This document shows positions 13,701 through 25,700 of a stretch of 64,000 nt of DNA, piece by piece. The translations under genes and the position numbers were made by a program. Below the pieces are notes generated by a model, which worked only from the letters and a program-made list of their open reading frames with translations, was not told where the DNA came from and made no database searches. Position 1 is the first letter of the stretch. Each line of letters begins with the position of its first letter. This DNA is from Progne subis subis (taxonomy: Eukaryota; Chordata; Aves; Passeriformes; Hirundinidae): contig JAKJHU010000181.1 of the NCBI GenBank assembly GCA_022316685.1, positions 248,001 to 312,000 of the forward strand. The letters are read 5' to 3'.

Positions 13701-16700
13701 TTGTCACCAGCGCCGAGCCACCTCCAGCCCTTCCTGGGACACTCCAGGGATGGGGATCCAAACCTCCCTGGGCACTTCCAGTGCCTGAGCTCCCTTTCCA
13801 TGGGGAAATTCCTGCTGCTGTCCGAGCTGAGCCTCCCCTGGCCCAGGCTGAGGCCGTTACCTCTGCTCCTGTCCCTGTTCCCTGGGAGCACAGCCCGACC
13901 CCCCCGGCTGTCCCCTCCTGTCAGGGACTTGTGCAGAGCCACAAGGTTCCCCCTGAGCCAGAACCTCCTCCTCCTCCTCCACACTCATTCACAACCTTAC
14001 CTAAACGCTTACCTTGCTCTTTGCCACAAGACACAGCCTAATTTGTGCCTCTCCTAAAGCCACAGCCCAGCACAGCCACCATCAGCCAGCACAGCTTTTA
14101 TTCCTGACTCAGGTTCCAAGGAAGTTTCAGAACCGCTCTGGCCTCCACCATATACATTTGCAAACTGCACCAGCAGCGGAGAAAATCCATAAGAAACTGA
14201 TCCTGAGCATCTTACCAAAACCAAACACCACTGCTCCGACATGGAGTTAGCAGTTTCTCCTGTTTCCAGCCTCTGCAGCGTGGAAGAAAACCCAAAGTCA
14301 ACACAGGCGCTTTATCCAAATGAACAAGTGGTAAGAGTTAACGGCGTGATGAGAGCTGTCTGGAGGCCGCTCTCGCTGTGAGACACAGCGTAAATCTTCT
14401 CAAGTTGTGACAAATGTCTTGGCTAATGCAGCCACATTCTACGATTTAAATCTCGCTAAGATGTAATTTGACATTTGGGTTTACTTTTTTCATTATAATT
14501 AAGAAACAAACTCCAGTCCGCGCTAATCTCCCCACAGCCCGAATTTGCACATGGAATTACCATCCCCACCGTGCCAATCCTTCCCCACGCCCTCCAGTCA
14601 AATCAAAGGAAAACCAGACATTCTTTCCACTAGGCTTCTTTGGTTACAGAAATACAGTTGAAGCACTGGATGGATATTTCTATGAGGGCAAAGGTTAAAC
14701 CCTCACCTCTTGCTCAAGGAAATCCCTGTGGAATAGGTAACACGCAGATAACACGCTGCACCCTGGTGTTGCAAGATAAGAACCCAAACAGAACAGCCCA
14801 CAGCTGCATTTCTGATGGACGGAGGAAGATAACTGAGGACAAGAAGCTGCCTCGTGTGTCAACACACACCACCTTCAGCAGCCAAGTGCCTCCTGGATCC
14901 ATTTCCATGCAGGCTGCCTTCCCGTCGCTCCCACCCCACACCTGGAAGGGCAGTGTACGCCATTGGCAGTGAAGTGCCACAAGGTACTGCATTAATGCAC
15001 AGCCACGACCCCTGACATGCTGGGGGAGCCAGCTGCCCCCACCTCAGCTGATGGGCACGGCAGGGGAGAACAGCAGCGTGCAGGCAGCACCACGAGCTGC
15101 GTGGTTCTGAAGGGGTTCTCATAACCAGACTGTGGAACAGGATCATCCAGGCAGTCCTGTTCTGGTTGCTCCACAGAGCCTTTCGCATGCACAGCTCTTT
15201 GCAAGCGCCCCAAATGCGTGTCTGCACCTCTGCAGACTGCCTCTGCTCCCTGGTAACATCTGCAGCTCAGCACGCAGCTGGGACCGCTCTCCTGCAGCTC
15301 TGCCATCCCTGCCACAGCAGCTCCCAGCAGAGGGGTGCAGCGGAGGCAGGTGAGCAGGCTGGAGCAGCACAAGAATCCACCCAATGCACACTTTGTTCCT
15401 GAAGAAATGTTCCACTAGAATCAAGGCAGGGCTTCGTTTAGGAGGGATGAAGACAGCTGGTGCCTGGAGAGGGTTGTGCCACTCTAGCTGCCCCAGGGGT
15501 CAGGAGCAGGCTGCTTCTCCCAAACAAGGGCCCCTTTCCAACAGATGATAGAAAAAGGGAGCAGAGGCTGTCCCAGAGCCAGAGAATCACGGAATGGTTT
15601 AAATTGGAAGGGCCCTCCCCCCTGCCCTAGGCAGGGACGCCTTCCACTACACCAGGTTGATCCAGCATGGATCTGGACCAGGGATGGGGCAACCACAGCT
15701 TCTCTGGGCGGGTGTAAATTGAAACGAGAGGCTCAGCCCTGGGGTCAGGAGGCCGGGGGAGCAGCTGGGCTGGAGCCCGGGCAGGCTGTGCCCTCTCCTC
15801 CCTCGATGCTCTCAGCTCCCGAGCGGTAACACCCTGAGCAACCTGCTCTGAGCAGGAGGTTGGACCAGAAACCTCCTGAGCTCCCGTCCTACCTGAATTA
15901 CCTGATGGAGCTACGGCTCCAGGCTGGGACCTGGCTGTAATCCACCACACAATCCTTTCCCTGAAATGCAGGGCAGCACCTCCCACACGCAGCCTCCCCA
16001 TCTCTGAACTGCTGCACGCTCCAAAAGCCAGCGCTTGAGCAAGTCCAGCATGTGCTTTCCATGCCTCACCTGGCTTCAGTGAACATTCTTCCTGACAAAC
16101 AAGAACCTTTCCATGGATTTGGGGGGCAGGATCTGCTCAAACCAGGACCAGTCTGTGGGAGCAGGCTGTGCTGGGATGGGACACCCTGCTCCCTGCGTGG
16201 ACCTGCCCTGACTGCCAGAGCACAGACACCCAATCCAAAGCCACACAGGCTGTCAGGCTGCTCTGCCTCTCCACATGGCCTCTTTCCACATCCCAAAACG
16301 CTGCTGGCCATGAGCAGGCACAGAGGCCACGGACCGGCCTTGGCTGCTGGCAGTGCCAGAAGTGCCACGGGACAGTCACCACACGAAGCTGGGACAGGCC
16401 ACACCGTGACCCAGCACCCCCGGGCACCCGCTCAGAACCAGCCAACGCTCCTCAAGCTGGCAGGAGGGTTTGCAAACGCGTTCCAAAACAAAAACTAACA
16501 ACAACTGAGTTTTCTGCGAACCTCAAGAATCCCTTCCAGAGGTGAGGAAGCCTTTGGCACAGCAGGAGCAACCACGGGGAACAGGGGCCACACTCCTCCG
16601 CTCACACAAAACGTGCAATTCTCTACCAAACCCAGAACGGCCGCCAAGGCGTCGCAGGACTCCGAAAGCCCTGGAAATCCACAGCGTCTTTCCTTCCACT

Positions 16701-19700
16701 GCTCTTTTTGCCGTGTTTTCCTTTCAGCACGGCAGAGCAGCATGTTTGTGCTGGCCAAGCCTACCCTCCTCCTCTCCGCCGCACCTCCGAGCAAGCCATC
16801 CAAGCACGGGGAGATACAGTATTACCTCAAATATTTAACCAAGGGATTAAAACGATTCTCTTGGCAGGAGGCAGGAGCCGCCGCGGATTCAGCTCCCGCG
16901 CCGGCTGACGAGCAACCTGCCCCGGGCTCCCGAGAGCTCGCCACCATTCCCTCTGCTTTTTGGCCAAAAATCGCTGCTCACCGGTTCCCGGCCGTCCATG
17001 GCCTCCATCCACAGCCGGCGGTCCTCCTCCGACAGCGCCTGCATGGTGATGACGCCGGGCCTGCGGGAGAAAGGGCACGGTGTCAGCGAACCGCGGCGCG
17101 GGAAGCAAAGGTGGCAAAGATGAATCTTTCATGAGAGGAAGAGGGAAGGAGGACAGGCTGCTTCCTAGCCCAGCCCCAGCGCGAGGAGGACAAAAGCCAT
17201 GGAGGTCCCTGCAGGTCCTGACCAGGACCAGCGAGAGAGCAGAGGACATCTCCAACAATTAACACACCTTTCCAGTGGTTTTTGCAAGAGCTGGGTGCCA
17301 AATTCCTCCTCTGGCCCTCAGGCCAGCCAGCTCACCTGCACTGGGTGAAGCACAGTCCATGCAACGGCAGGAGAAGGCAAGGAAGGTGACCCAGGAAGGT
17401 GACCCAGGAAGGTGACCAAAGAAGGTGACCCAGGAGGTGACCCTGGAAGGTGACCCAGGAAGCAGGAGCCCCACACATCCCAGCCCCCATGTCTCACCAC
17501 CACCCCGAGCACCAGGCTCATGGAGACCTTCTGCTGTGCAAAGCATTTCATCCCCAAGATGTCCGTGCCCTGGTGGCTGTGCCAGTCCCCTGGCCCTGTC
17601 CCCACCCTGCTGTCACAGCAGTGGCAGTGACACGATGCCGGTGCGTGTCCCCCCCCAGCAGCCTCACGGGGGGAACAGTGCAGGAGCCCCAGGGCTGCTC
17701 CTGCCCCCAGCACTGTCACACACACAACAGCCCCGAGCTGCCCTGGCAATCCAGCCTCCAGCAAACAGCTCTGGGACTGCTCATTTACTGTAAGGAGAAG
17801 GAAAGGACAGGCCTGAGTGCTGCTCACACAGCACAGGAGCAGGGGACAGCACTGGCACCGCCCTTGCCCGAGGGCCAACGCCACCTCCACGCTCCTCAGT
17901 GGACGCTGTGTCCACTCCTGCACCACCCTTTCCCTGCAAGGAGTCACACCTCCATTACCTGCTCTGTTAAGCGTGGCCAGCGAGGTGAGGATGGATTTGA
18001 CAAGACAGTGTTTGCACATGCCTCCGTGTGGGGCTGTGGGGACACGGAGGGTGGGAGCTGTGATCCCACGCCAGGGGCTGGCAGTCACTGCACCGTGCCT
18101 GGCTGGGAGCTCCCGGGACTTTCCATCTCCACATCCCGGCTCATCCCGGATCCCAGCACACACAGCTGGCTGAGCCCACACCTCCCCAGCCCTGTGCCTT
18201 TCCTTTGGGCTGGGTCTGCAGCTGCAGGGGGGCTCAGTCAGACAGACCCGTCCGTGTGTCTGTCCTGGCGCTGTGCTCCCTCCCCGGCCCTTTCCAGACG
18301 CATCAGCAGCGATTCCTGCCGGAGCACGGAGCACATTCCCTGGCAGAGGGGACACGCAGGGGGGCTGCTGGAGCTCTCTGCCCGTGGGGTTTCAAACACG
18401 GGGACTGGGACAGCACAGAGCTTCTGATGCTGCCTTCCCACCCCAGGAGAGCACAGGGCTCTGGAATGGCACAGGAGCCGGGAACGCTGCTCCCAGCGCT
18501 GCGGGGCACACGGTGGGAAGGGAAGGGAAAGGAAAGGGGATTAAACCTCGGGAGCTGCCAGCTGCCTGCAGAGTGCTCCACAGAGCACGTAGGCTCTGCT
18601 CTCAATCCCCAAAACCTGATAAAGCCTGGGGAGAGGGGTGATTCCTAGCTTGAACTTCCCAAGGGTGATTCAGCAGGAAAACGTGAGCTGCACCAACACT
18701 CCGCAGATGCCCTTTGGTCCTTGATAAGAGCCTGTAAGAAAATTAAACTTTAACAGGGGCTCTCAAGAGGTGGGTTTGGCTCCTCTTCTGCTGCTTTGTG
18801 GCACACACAGGCCAGGAAGCGAGGATTAACCCTTCTCCCTAACTCTACTCCCCATCCAGCCAGCCCAGCTCCCAGCACGCACACGGCAGCTCAGCGCTGT
18901 CCCACCAGTGGAGGCCGTGCCCAGGTCCAAAAACCAGACATAATGTGCTTGATCTCTGCTAATCCCATTGGTGAGTCAGTCAATACTCACCAGCTTAGTG
19001 GTTTGGAAGTTTACTCACTTCGGAGGGAAGAGGAAACCACTTAACCATCGCCTCATCTGAGAGGGAAAAGGCTCCTCATCCAACAGCCAGCGTGTTCAAA
19101 ACACTGCACAAAACTCCTTGCTGGGCAGGTACAAAGCGACTCAGGAGCAGCCCCTGGTACCTGGGGAGCTGCAGTGGCCACTTTAGCCAGGGTTTAGGTC
19201 TGATTTTAATCCAAGCTGCTGCTGAAGGCACAGACACCTCGGTCAGAGAGCCCTGGAAGGGCTCTAGCTCAGCTAGGGACACACAGGAAAGGAAATACCG
19301 GGATTTGTCTCTTTAGCCAAGACATTAGAACAGAGAAATTCAAACCCTCCATTCAGGGTATGTTGGGCCCTGGACCCCAGGCAGAGCACGGTCCCAGAGC
19401 AGCAGTGCTGGTATCTGGAGTGCCAGGTTCCCTCAGCAGAGGGCAAAGAGGTGATAGCTGCAAAATGTTTGTTCTGCCTCTGAGCAGATAACAACCCCTC
19501 GGGCTTCACTTCAAAGTCAAACTTCTTTAACAGCATGAGAGGAGGGGCTGTGAAACTGAATCAAACCCAATTTCCATTGCAAATAGCTCTGCATTTCCTC
19601 CCCCCGGTGTTTATTTGCCGGGGCACCCATTGCATCACTTTCCTGAGCAGAGCCATCTTCCTGGCTGCCATAAATTTAAAATGCACCCACACATTACGCC

Positions 19701-22700
19701 TCGTTCATTATGGACGTGGCCGAGGATGCCCAGGTGCGCTCACGGCCAGGTGGGATGGCTGGCACTGGAGCAGCCTGCTGCCAGCGCCAGGCGCACACAC
19801 CGCCGGCACACAGCACCGTCCCCACGGAGCCTCCTGCAGGAGCACCCCTGCCCCAGCCCGCTCCTCCCCGCCCTTACCCCCACCACCCGGCCGTGCCAAA
19901 ACCCTGCTCTGACCTCCTGAGCCAAGAGACCAGCAAAACGGATCTCTGCGTGTCCCCTCAGCCAACAAATGACCCCGGGGGTCACTTACACAGGTAATTA
20001 TTTGTAAAGGTAACAAGCAGAAAATACAGGTTGTGCTGGGGGACAGCTCCCACCTCCTCCCAACACGGGATGCAGCTGGAGCCCCATGGAGCCAGCCCAC
20101 CCCAGCCGTGCCAGCAGGACAGCAGGACACACTCCCGGGACCCCCTCCTGGATCTGCCCCCCAGGATGCACAAATCTGCTGTGGCAAACAGCATCAAGGA
20201 GCCGCTGATTCCCTCCTAGGTGCTGCAGCCCACGTTTCCACCTGTGAGCACCAAACCCCTGTGCCTCTTTCTGGGACACGAGGAGGGGAAGGGACATTTG
20301 GGGATCAGCAGAAATCAGTTTCTAAATGGAGTGAGTGTAGGAGGGTGAGATGAGAGCAGAACATGGCAAACACTTAATAAGAAAGAATATTTTCAATATG
20401 CTGCAATCTAAAAATGGAAGATTTTTCCGTATGAGACCACACAGGAAATTTGAATTTTCTCAATATCTCAGCTTTTGTGACAAATGGCCTGGCCTTAAGG
20501 AGCTGTGACTAAGCACAGAGAGAAAATGAGAAACTGCAATAGCTTTTCTTTCTTCCAGGAAAACAAACAAATAAGGAAAGCAATAGAAAGAGATAAGAAC
20601 TTCCAACTGCTGTAGCAGCTTATCACAGCGAGACAATCTAAACTGCTGATGAAAACACACAAGAGTGCAGTAACAACAGGGGCTGAGCTGTGCTGAGAGC
20701 ACAGAGATGCTCCCAGTCCCAGCCTAGGCAGAGAAGTGCAGCCCGGACACGGCCGTGGGCCAGGCACCAGCAGCCAGATGTGGCCCCAAAGTGCTGGTGA
20801 GCAAAGACGGAATTAGGGGGGAAACTGAGGCTGAACCCAGCCTGTGAGCTCTGGGTGCCCACGCAGAGCTCAGAGCAGCACCAGCACAGCCACCAGCACG
20901 TCCCGCAGGGGTCGGGGCCACCGCGGGGAAGGAGCCTCATCCCTCACTGTCACAGCCCATCCCTCACCCCCCTGACAACCCCCGAGGCTTTGTTTTAAAG
21001 GTCGCAGGAAAGGTGACACCGGCAGAGGACAGGGACAGGCTGCACCTCACTGAAAGGCACTGCAGAGGACAGGGAGCAGCAGGTCCTGCCACAGCCAGAG
21101 CCCTGCATGTGCCCAGTGCCCTCCCAGAGCAAGGCCAGCAGCTCTCCTGGGGAAAACCATCTGCTCAGGGGAGCACCTGGCAGGTGCCAGGCAGCTCTCC
21201 CACCCCCCATGCCAACCGTCCGGCCGCCGTGCCAATTCTGCCAGGAGGAATTTCTGAACAGGCGTTGGAGGGGCTGCCAGGGAGGTTTGGAGTGCCCAGG
21301 GAAGGACTGGAGGTGGCACTCAGTGCTCGGGGCTGGGGACAAGGTGAGGATCAGGCACAGCTTGGACTCTGTGGCGTTGGGGGTCTCTCTCCACCTCAGT
21401 GACTCCGGGGCTCTGGTTCACCAGGTGTGGTGGCAGCTCACCCGGGCAGAGTCCAGGGCAGTGCTGGCTCCTGCAGGGTTCACTGCTCTCGTCACCCACA
21501 GAGAGGCCAAACCCTGCACTGAAAACCTCCTGCTCCCCCAGAAGCCAGCTGGCACTTGGAAGCAGCTCGCTCCTGGCCCAGAGCAGTGACCTTCATTATC
21601 CTAAATGACAAAGCCTTTGTCATCAGTCAAGTGACACTCCTCCTCCCCGGGCTCATTGTGTAAGGCACTGGCTGCCACTCCTGCTCACCTGTTTACAGAC
21701 CTGACTTAATGTGCAGAGACCACAAACAAGCTCAGTTCATGACAAAAGAGCATTAACAGTGAACCACAGTACCCAGCACGCCGGGGGTGTATTTCAGCCA
21801 GACCCGAGAACACCATCCTGGGGTTAATTTTGTTGTAATAACGCGATACAGTTCTTCCAACTTGCTACAGTTGTTCTGAACAGGAGAACTGTTTGTAAAT
21901 GCCAAGGCCATGTTGGACGGGGGTTGGAGCAACCTGTTTTAGTGGAAGGTGTCCCTGCCCATGGCAGGGGGCGGAACGAGATGAGTTTTGAGATCCAACA
22001 GAAACTATTCTGGGATTCTGTGACAAGGAAGCAACACTGTAATAACAGACCAGGCTCCAGATTTTTGGCTTGCCTGTGCTGAATCATCTTTACAGGAGAA
22101 AAACTCGCTTTCTTCTCTTTTTCCCACCTAAGAAGGGCAGCTCCTAGCTGGTGCTATTTGGGGCGTCACTGCTGCGCTCCAGCCCCGCACCCCGCGCTGT
22201 CTGAGCTCCCAAAACGCCGGGCTGACAAAAGCCCATTTCTGAGCGGTGCGGGGAAGCAGCGGCTGAGGCTGCCACCTCCAGGCTGTCCCGGGTCTGTAAA
22301 ACAGCCCAGCCCCGAGAGCCTGGCGAGGGGAATCTCCAGCACACCCTGACTGCCCGGCGGTGCCCAGATCTACCCCAGGAAGAGGGAGACAGGCTGGGCA
22401 CATCACAGCGTCTTTCAGCCATGGACAAACCGGCTCTTTCCTCTTCCTCTTGAGTTTATCTTGGGAACACCCGGGATTTTAGACATCTAATGACAAATTC
22501 TGACACTGAGAGAATGCAGAGCTGCCTATGTATTGGGAAAAAACAGCCTTTTCCTTCAGGTGTGCCCTGCTCTCCTGCTCTCTCAGGCCAATCCCCGCAG
22601 CAGGAATGTGTACATGAAAGGAGAAATTCCTCAGGTTTCCCCTTCCTGTGCTATTCCCCTGCCATGATTTACATGGAGCTTGCAGATTTCTGGAGCAGCT

Positions 22701-25700
22701 CCTGATCCCGTGCCTGGCAGGCTCCAAACATCAAGGGAAGCTTCAGCTGCCTCTGAACATGCTGAAGAAAATTGTTGCGGCTCCATTCTCCTTCTCCCAC
22801 TTTTAGTTTGATTTTCACATTTTAAAAAAATATCCTCAGGGCACAGCAAAAAAAAAAAAAAAAAAAAATCCTGTGTCAGCAGAAACAGTGGAGCTTTCTG
22901 GAGAAAAGCAGAGCTCCAGAGGGGGAGGCAGCCCCAGGTTATCTCATCCCTCAGCCAGCACAGGCAGAGCTCCATCACCCCCAGCCCTCCCTGCCACGGG
23001 CTGGCACCGCATCGCTGCCGAAGCACCGGCTGGACAGGGAGAGGCACCAAGGGCTATTCCAGCATCGTTCAACACCCACATTTTAATGAACTTGGGTTTT
23101 TCTGAGACCATGGAAGGCACACGGCTGGGAGAACATGCCTTTGGAGCAGGCTTTTGTGAACCACGTGAACTTCTGCAGGGGGGAGAGCCGAGGCAGTGAC
23201 TAATTCCTCCTGGAACAGCAGCACCAGCCTGGCTTTCCTGTTTATATGTGTAAGCCATGCATGATGCTGATATGCTAACAGCTCTCACTCCTGGGTGCCA
23301 GAGATTGAATCCACACATTCCTCCGGTCCAGCTGCTGAGTGATAAGTCACAGCAGAAGTGTTTCCCTTCTTCAGGAAAAAGGAGTGACAGTGCCTGGAGG
23401 CACGAGCCAGAGGTCCATTATCACCCAGCCACGGTGAGCCAGCGACAGCCGCTCCAGCAGAAAAGCTGACACTATTCCAGCACATACCCAGAGCTGGAAA
23501 GAGGCAGCACATCCCTCCCACAACTCCCACAGAGCACTTTTCCAGGCTGGCAACTCTCATCTTGTGCAGGCCAGAGGCTGCAGAAGTGCTGAAACACCCT
23601 TAAAGTCAGAGAGGCTTGAGCCAGAGAGACTGGTAAACCAAAGCACCGACTCAACACACACAGAGCACCTGGCTGGAAAAGGTGTGATTCCATGGGCTAA
23701 CGCTTTCCGCTCCCGGGGGTGTGACTGAAGGGCAGGAACACGGGGAGTGCACAGGAGCTGTCCCAAAGCCAAGTGCAGGAGCACAGCCCTTCCCTCCACA
23801 CGGGCACCACAGCCCCGGGAGCCTCCTGGCAGCACTCACCGATCCACAGCCTCCACATCAAAGCAGAACCGCTTCTCGATGGAGTCCGTCTTCCGCCGCG
23901 TGCAGGATTTCAGGGTGACAGCTTCATCTTCCCCCTGAGAGGAGACAGAATCACAGCTGAGGCCAAGAACAACCAGCAACCACAGGCCTGTCCCCAGCAC
24001 CCACCGCTGGCAACGAGCAGGTTCAAACCTGGGGGGAACTGGCAACACCACCCTGCTAAAAATGTCTATTTATATCTCTGACAGGACTGGTCTTTTTACC
24101 CTTATTTAGTCCAAACCTTTGCTGAGGATCCTTCCCTTCAGGAGGCTCACAATTCAATCTGCATTAAGCACCACACAACCCATCCTTCACGTGGGCAGGC
24201 AGTGCTGGACCACAACTTTGGGGCAAAATCAGCTTTATTCTCCAGTGCTGAACAGCACCGCACAGACCTGCTGGCACTTCGCGCTCCACGCTGCGTTTTT
24301 GGCAGCGCTGTGCACACGAGGACTCCTCACAGGAGCAAACTTGTCTTAAAATGTTTATGATATAACAAAGCAATGACAAAACTGTTCTCCCGTGCAGAGA
24401 GTTCCTCTCTGCATCCCAGCTGTACTGGATTTCCGAGGGCTGAGCAGCGATCCGGCAGGATCTGTGAGCACTGCTGTCCTCTGCTGGAGGAGATCCTGCC
24501 TCAGCCCCTGCCAGCACAGACACTTCTGCAACTGTGAAATTCCGCTGATGACTTCAGGGAAAATGAATTCTGAAGGAGTTCCTGGAGACGGACGCTTTTC
24601 TGGGCTCTCTGTGCTGTTCCTGATGACACCTTGGCTGACCACCCTGTTCCCTGACATCACCACTTTTCCAGGAAACACATTTAGAATCACTTCGATTGGA
24701 AAAGACCTCTAAGATCACAGAGGCTGAAAGCTGCCCAGAACAGCCAAGCCCACCACTCATCCATGTCCTCACGTGCCACAACTGCATGTCCATTAAATGC
24801 CCCCAGGGAAGGTGACTCCCCGGTTCTTATGCACAAATCCCACCCCGCTGCCACCATCATTCAGCTCCTGACAACCAAAGCACTCCCTAACACGCAGTCC
24901 TGCTCATCCCACCATGCCTCCAGGATGGCAGCAGTTTTCCTGGCTGCTTTAAAGCCCCTCCACGCTGCAGGCACTGCTGTAGGTGCTCCTCTGTTGGGAC
25001 CCTGAGCCTGCCCCGTTTTGGGGAGAAGCCCTTACTGCTACCTGACTGTTCTCACATGCTCCCACGGTTCCTAACTCACCAAGAACCCTCCAGACAAGGG
25101 ACCCAGCACAGAGCCAGGATGACAGGAGAACTCCCTGCGGGGCTCCTCCCCGGGGTGTGGCAGTGCCCTGTCCCTGGTGCCCCCCAGCCTGGCCACTGCC
25201 AGCACAAGGCTGCCCCCACTGCCCAGCTCCCTGTCCAGAATTCAGGGAATGCCCCTGCTCCAGAGGCACCAACACCCAGCTCTGGCCACAGCCCTGGTCA
25301 CCAGGGGCTGTTACCACCCATGACCCACAAGTGATGGCTCTCCTGATGCAGCACCTTGGCACCCACTCCAGCCAGAGCCCAGAATTCCCAGCAGGGCAGC
25401 CCCAAGCCCCGGGGCTGCTCCATGCCCACGTGTCCAAGGAGGGCACCAAGGTGGACAGACCCTGGAGCCCGGCCAGAGCTGCCCCAGCACAGGCAGCACT
25501 TCATGTACAAGCACAGCCCCGGAGAGGGGCTCAGGGTGCTGCCCCTGGGTGCTGGGAGAGCCCCGGGATGGGAGGGGACCAGACAAAACACAGGACAGCC
25601 TCTGATGATTACAGGGCTGGGATATGTTAATGCTGAGCTATAATGAAGATGCTCCAAGGCAAGAGGAAATTAATTTTGGAAGCCTCCCTCCCCACAGCCG

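Larger units (their letters stand above)
1708..16981 (-). other. ARHGAP26 intron 11
   Basis: A 15.3-kb intron. It holds CR1 fragments (about 1.97, 3.66, 13.7 and 15.6 kb), a CTTC microsatellite at 7.85 kb, two minisatellites (9.35-9.72 and 12.43-13.52 kb), a CTCF-type motif at 13.56 kb, and AT-rich islands at 5.1-5.46, 9.96-10.1 and 14.32-14.51 kb. No coding exon was found. Confidence 0.8.
17061..23839 (-). other. ARHGAP26 intron 10
   Basis: A 6.8-kb intron. It holds a 14-bp tandem repeat at 17.38 kb, CR1 fragments at 21.2-21.4 and 21.9-22.0 kb, and a 22-base A run at about 22.85 kb. No coding exon was found. Confidence 0.8.

Noticed and set aside
22847..22868. The A run as the tail of a processed pseudogene or SINE
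   Set aside because: No coding or SINE-like body or target-site duplication is recognisable beside it.
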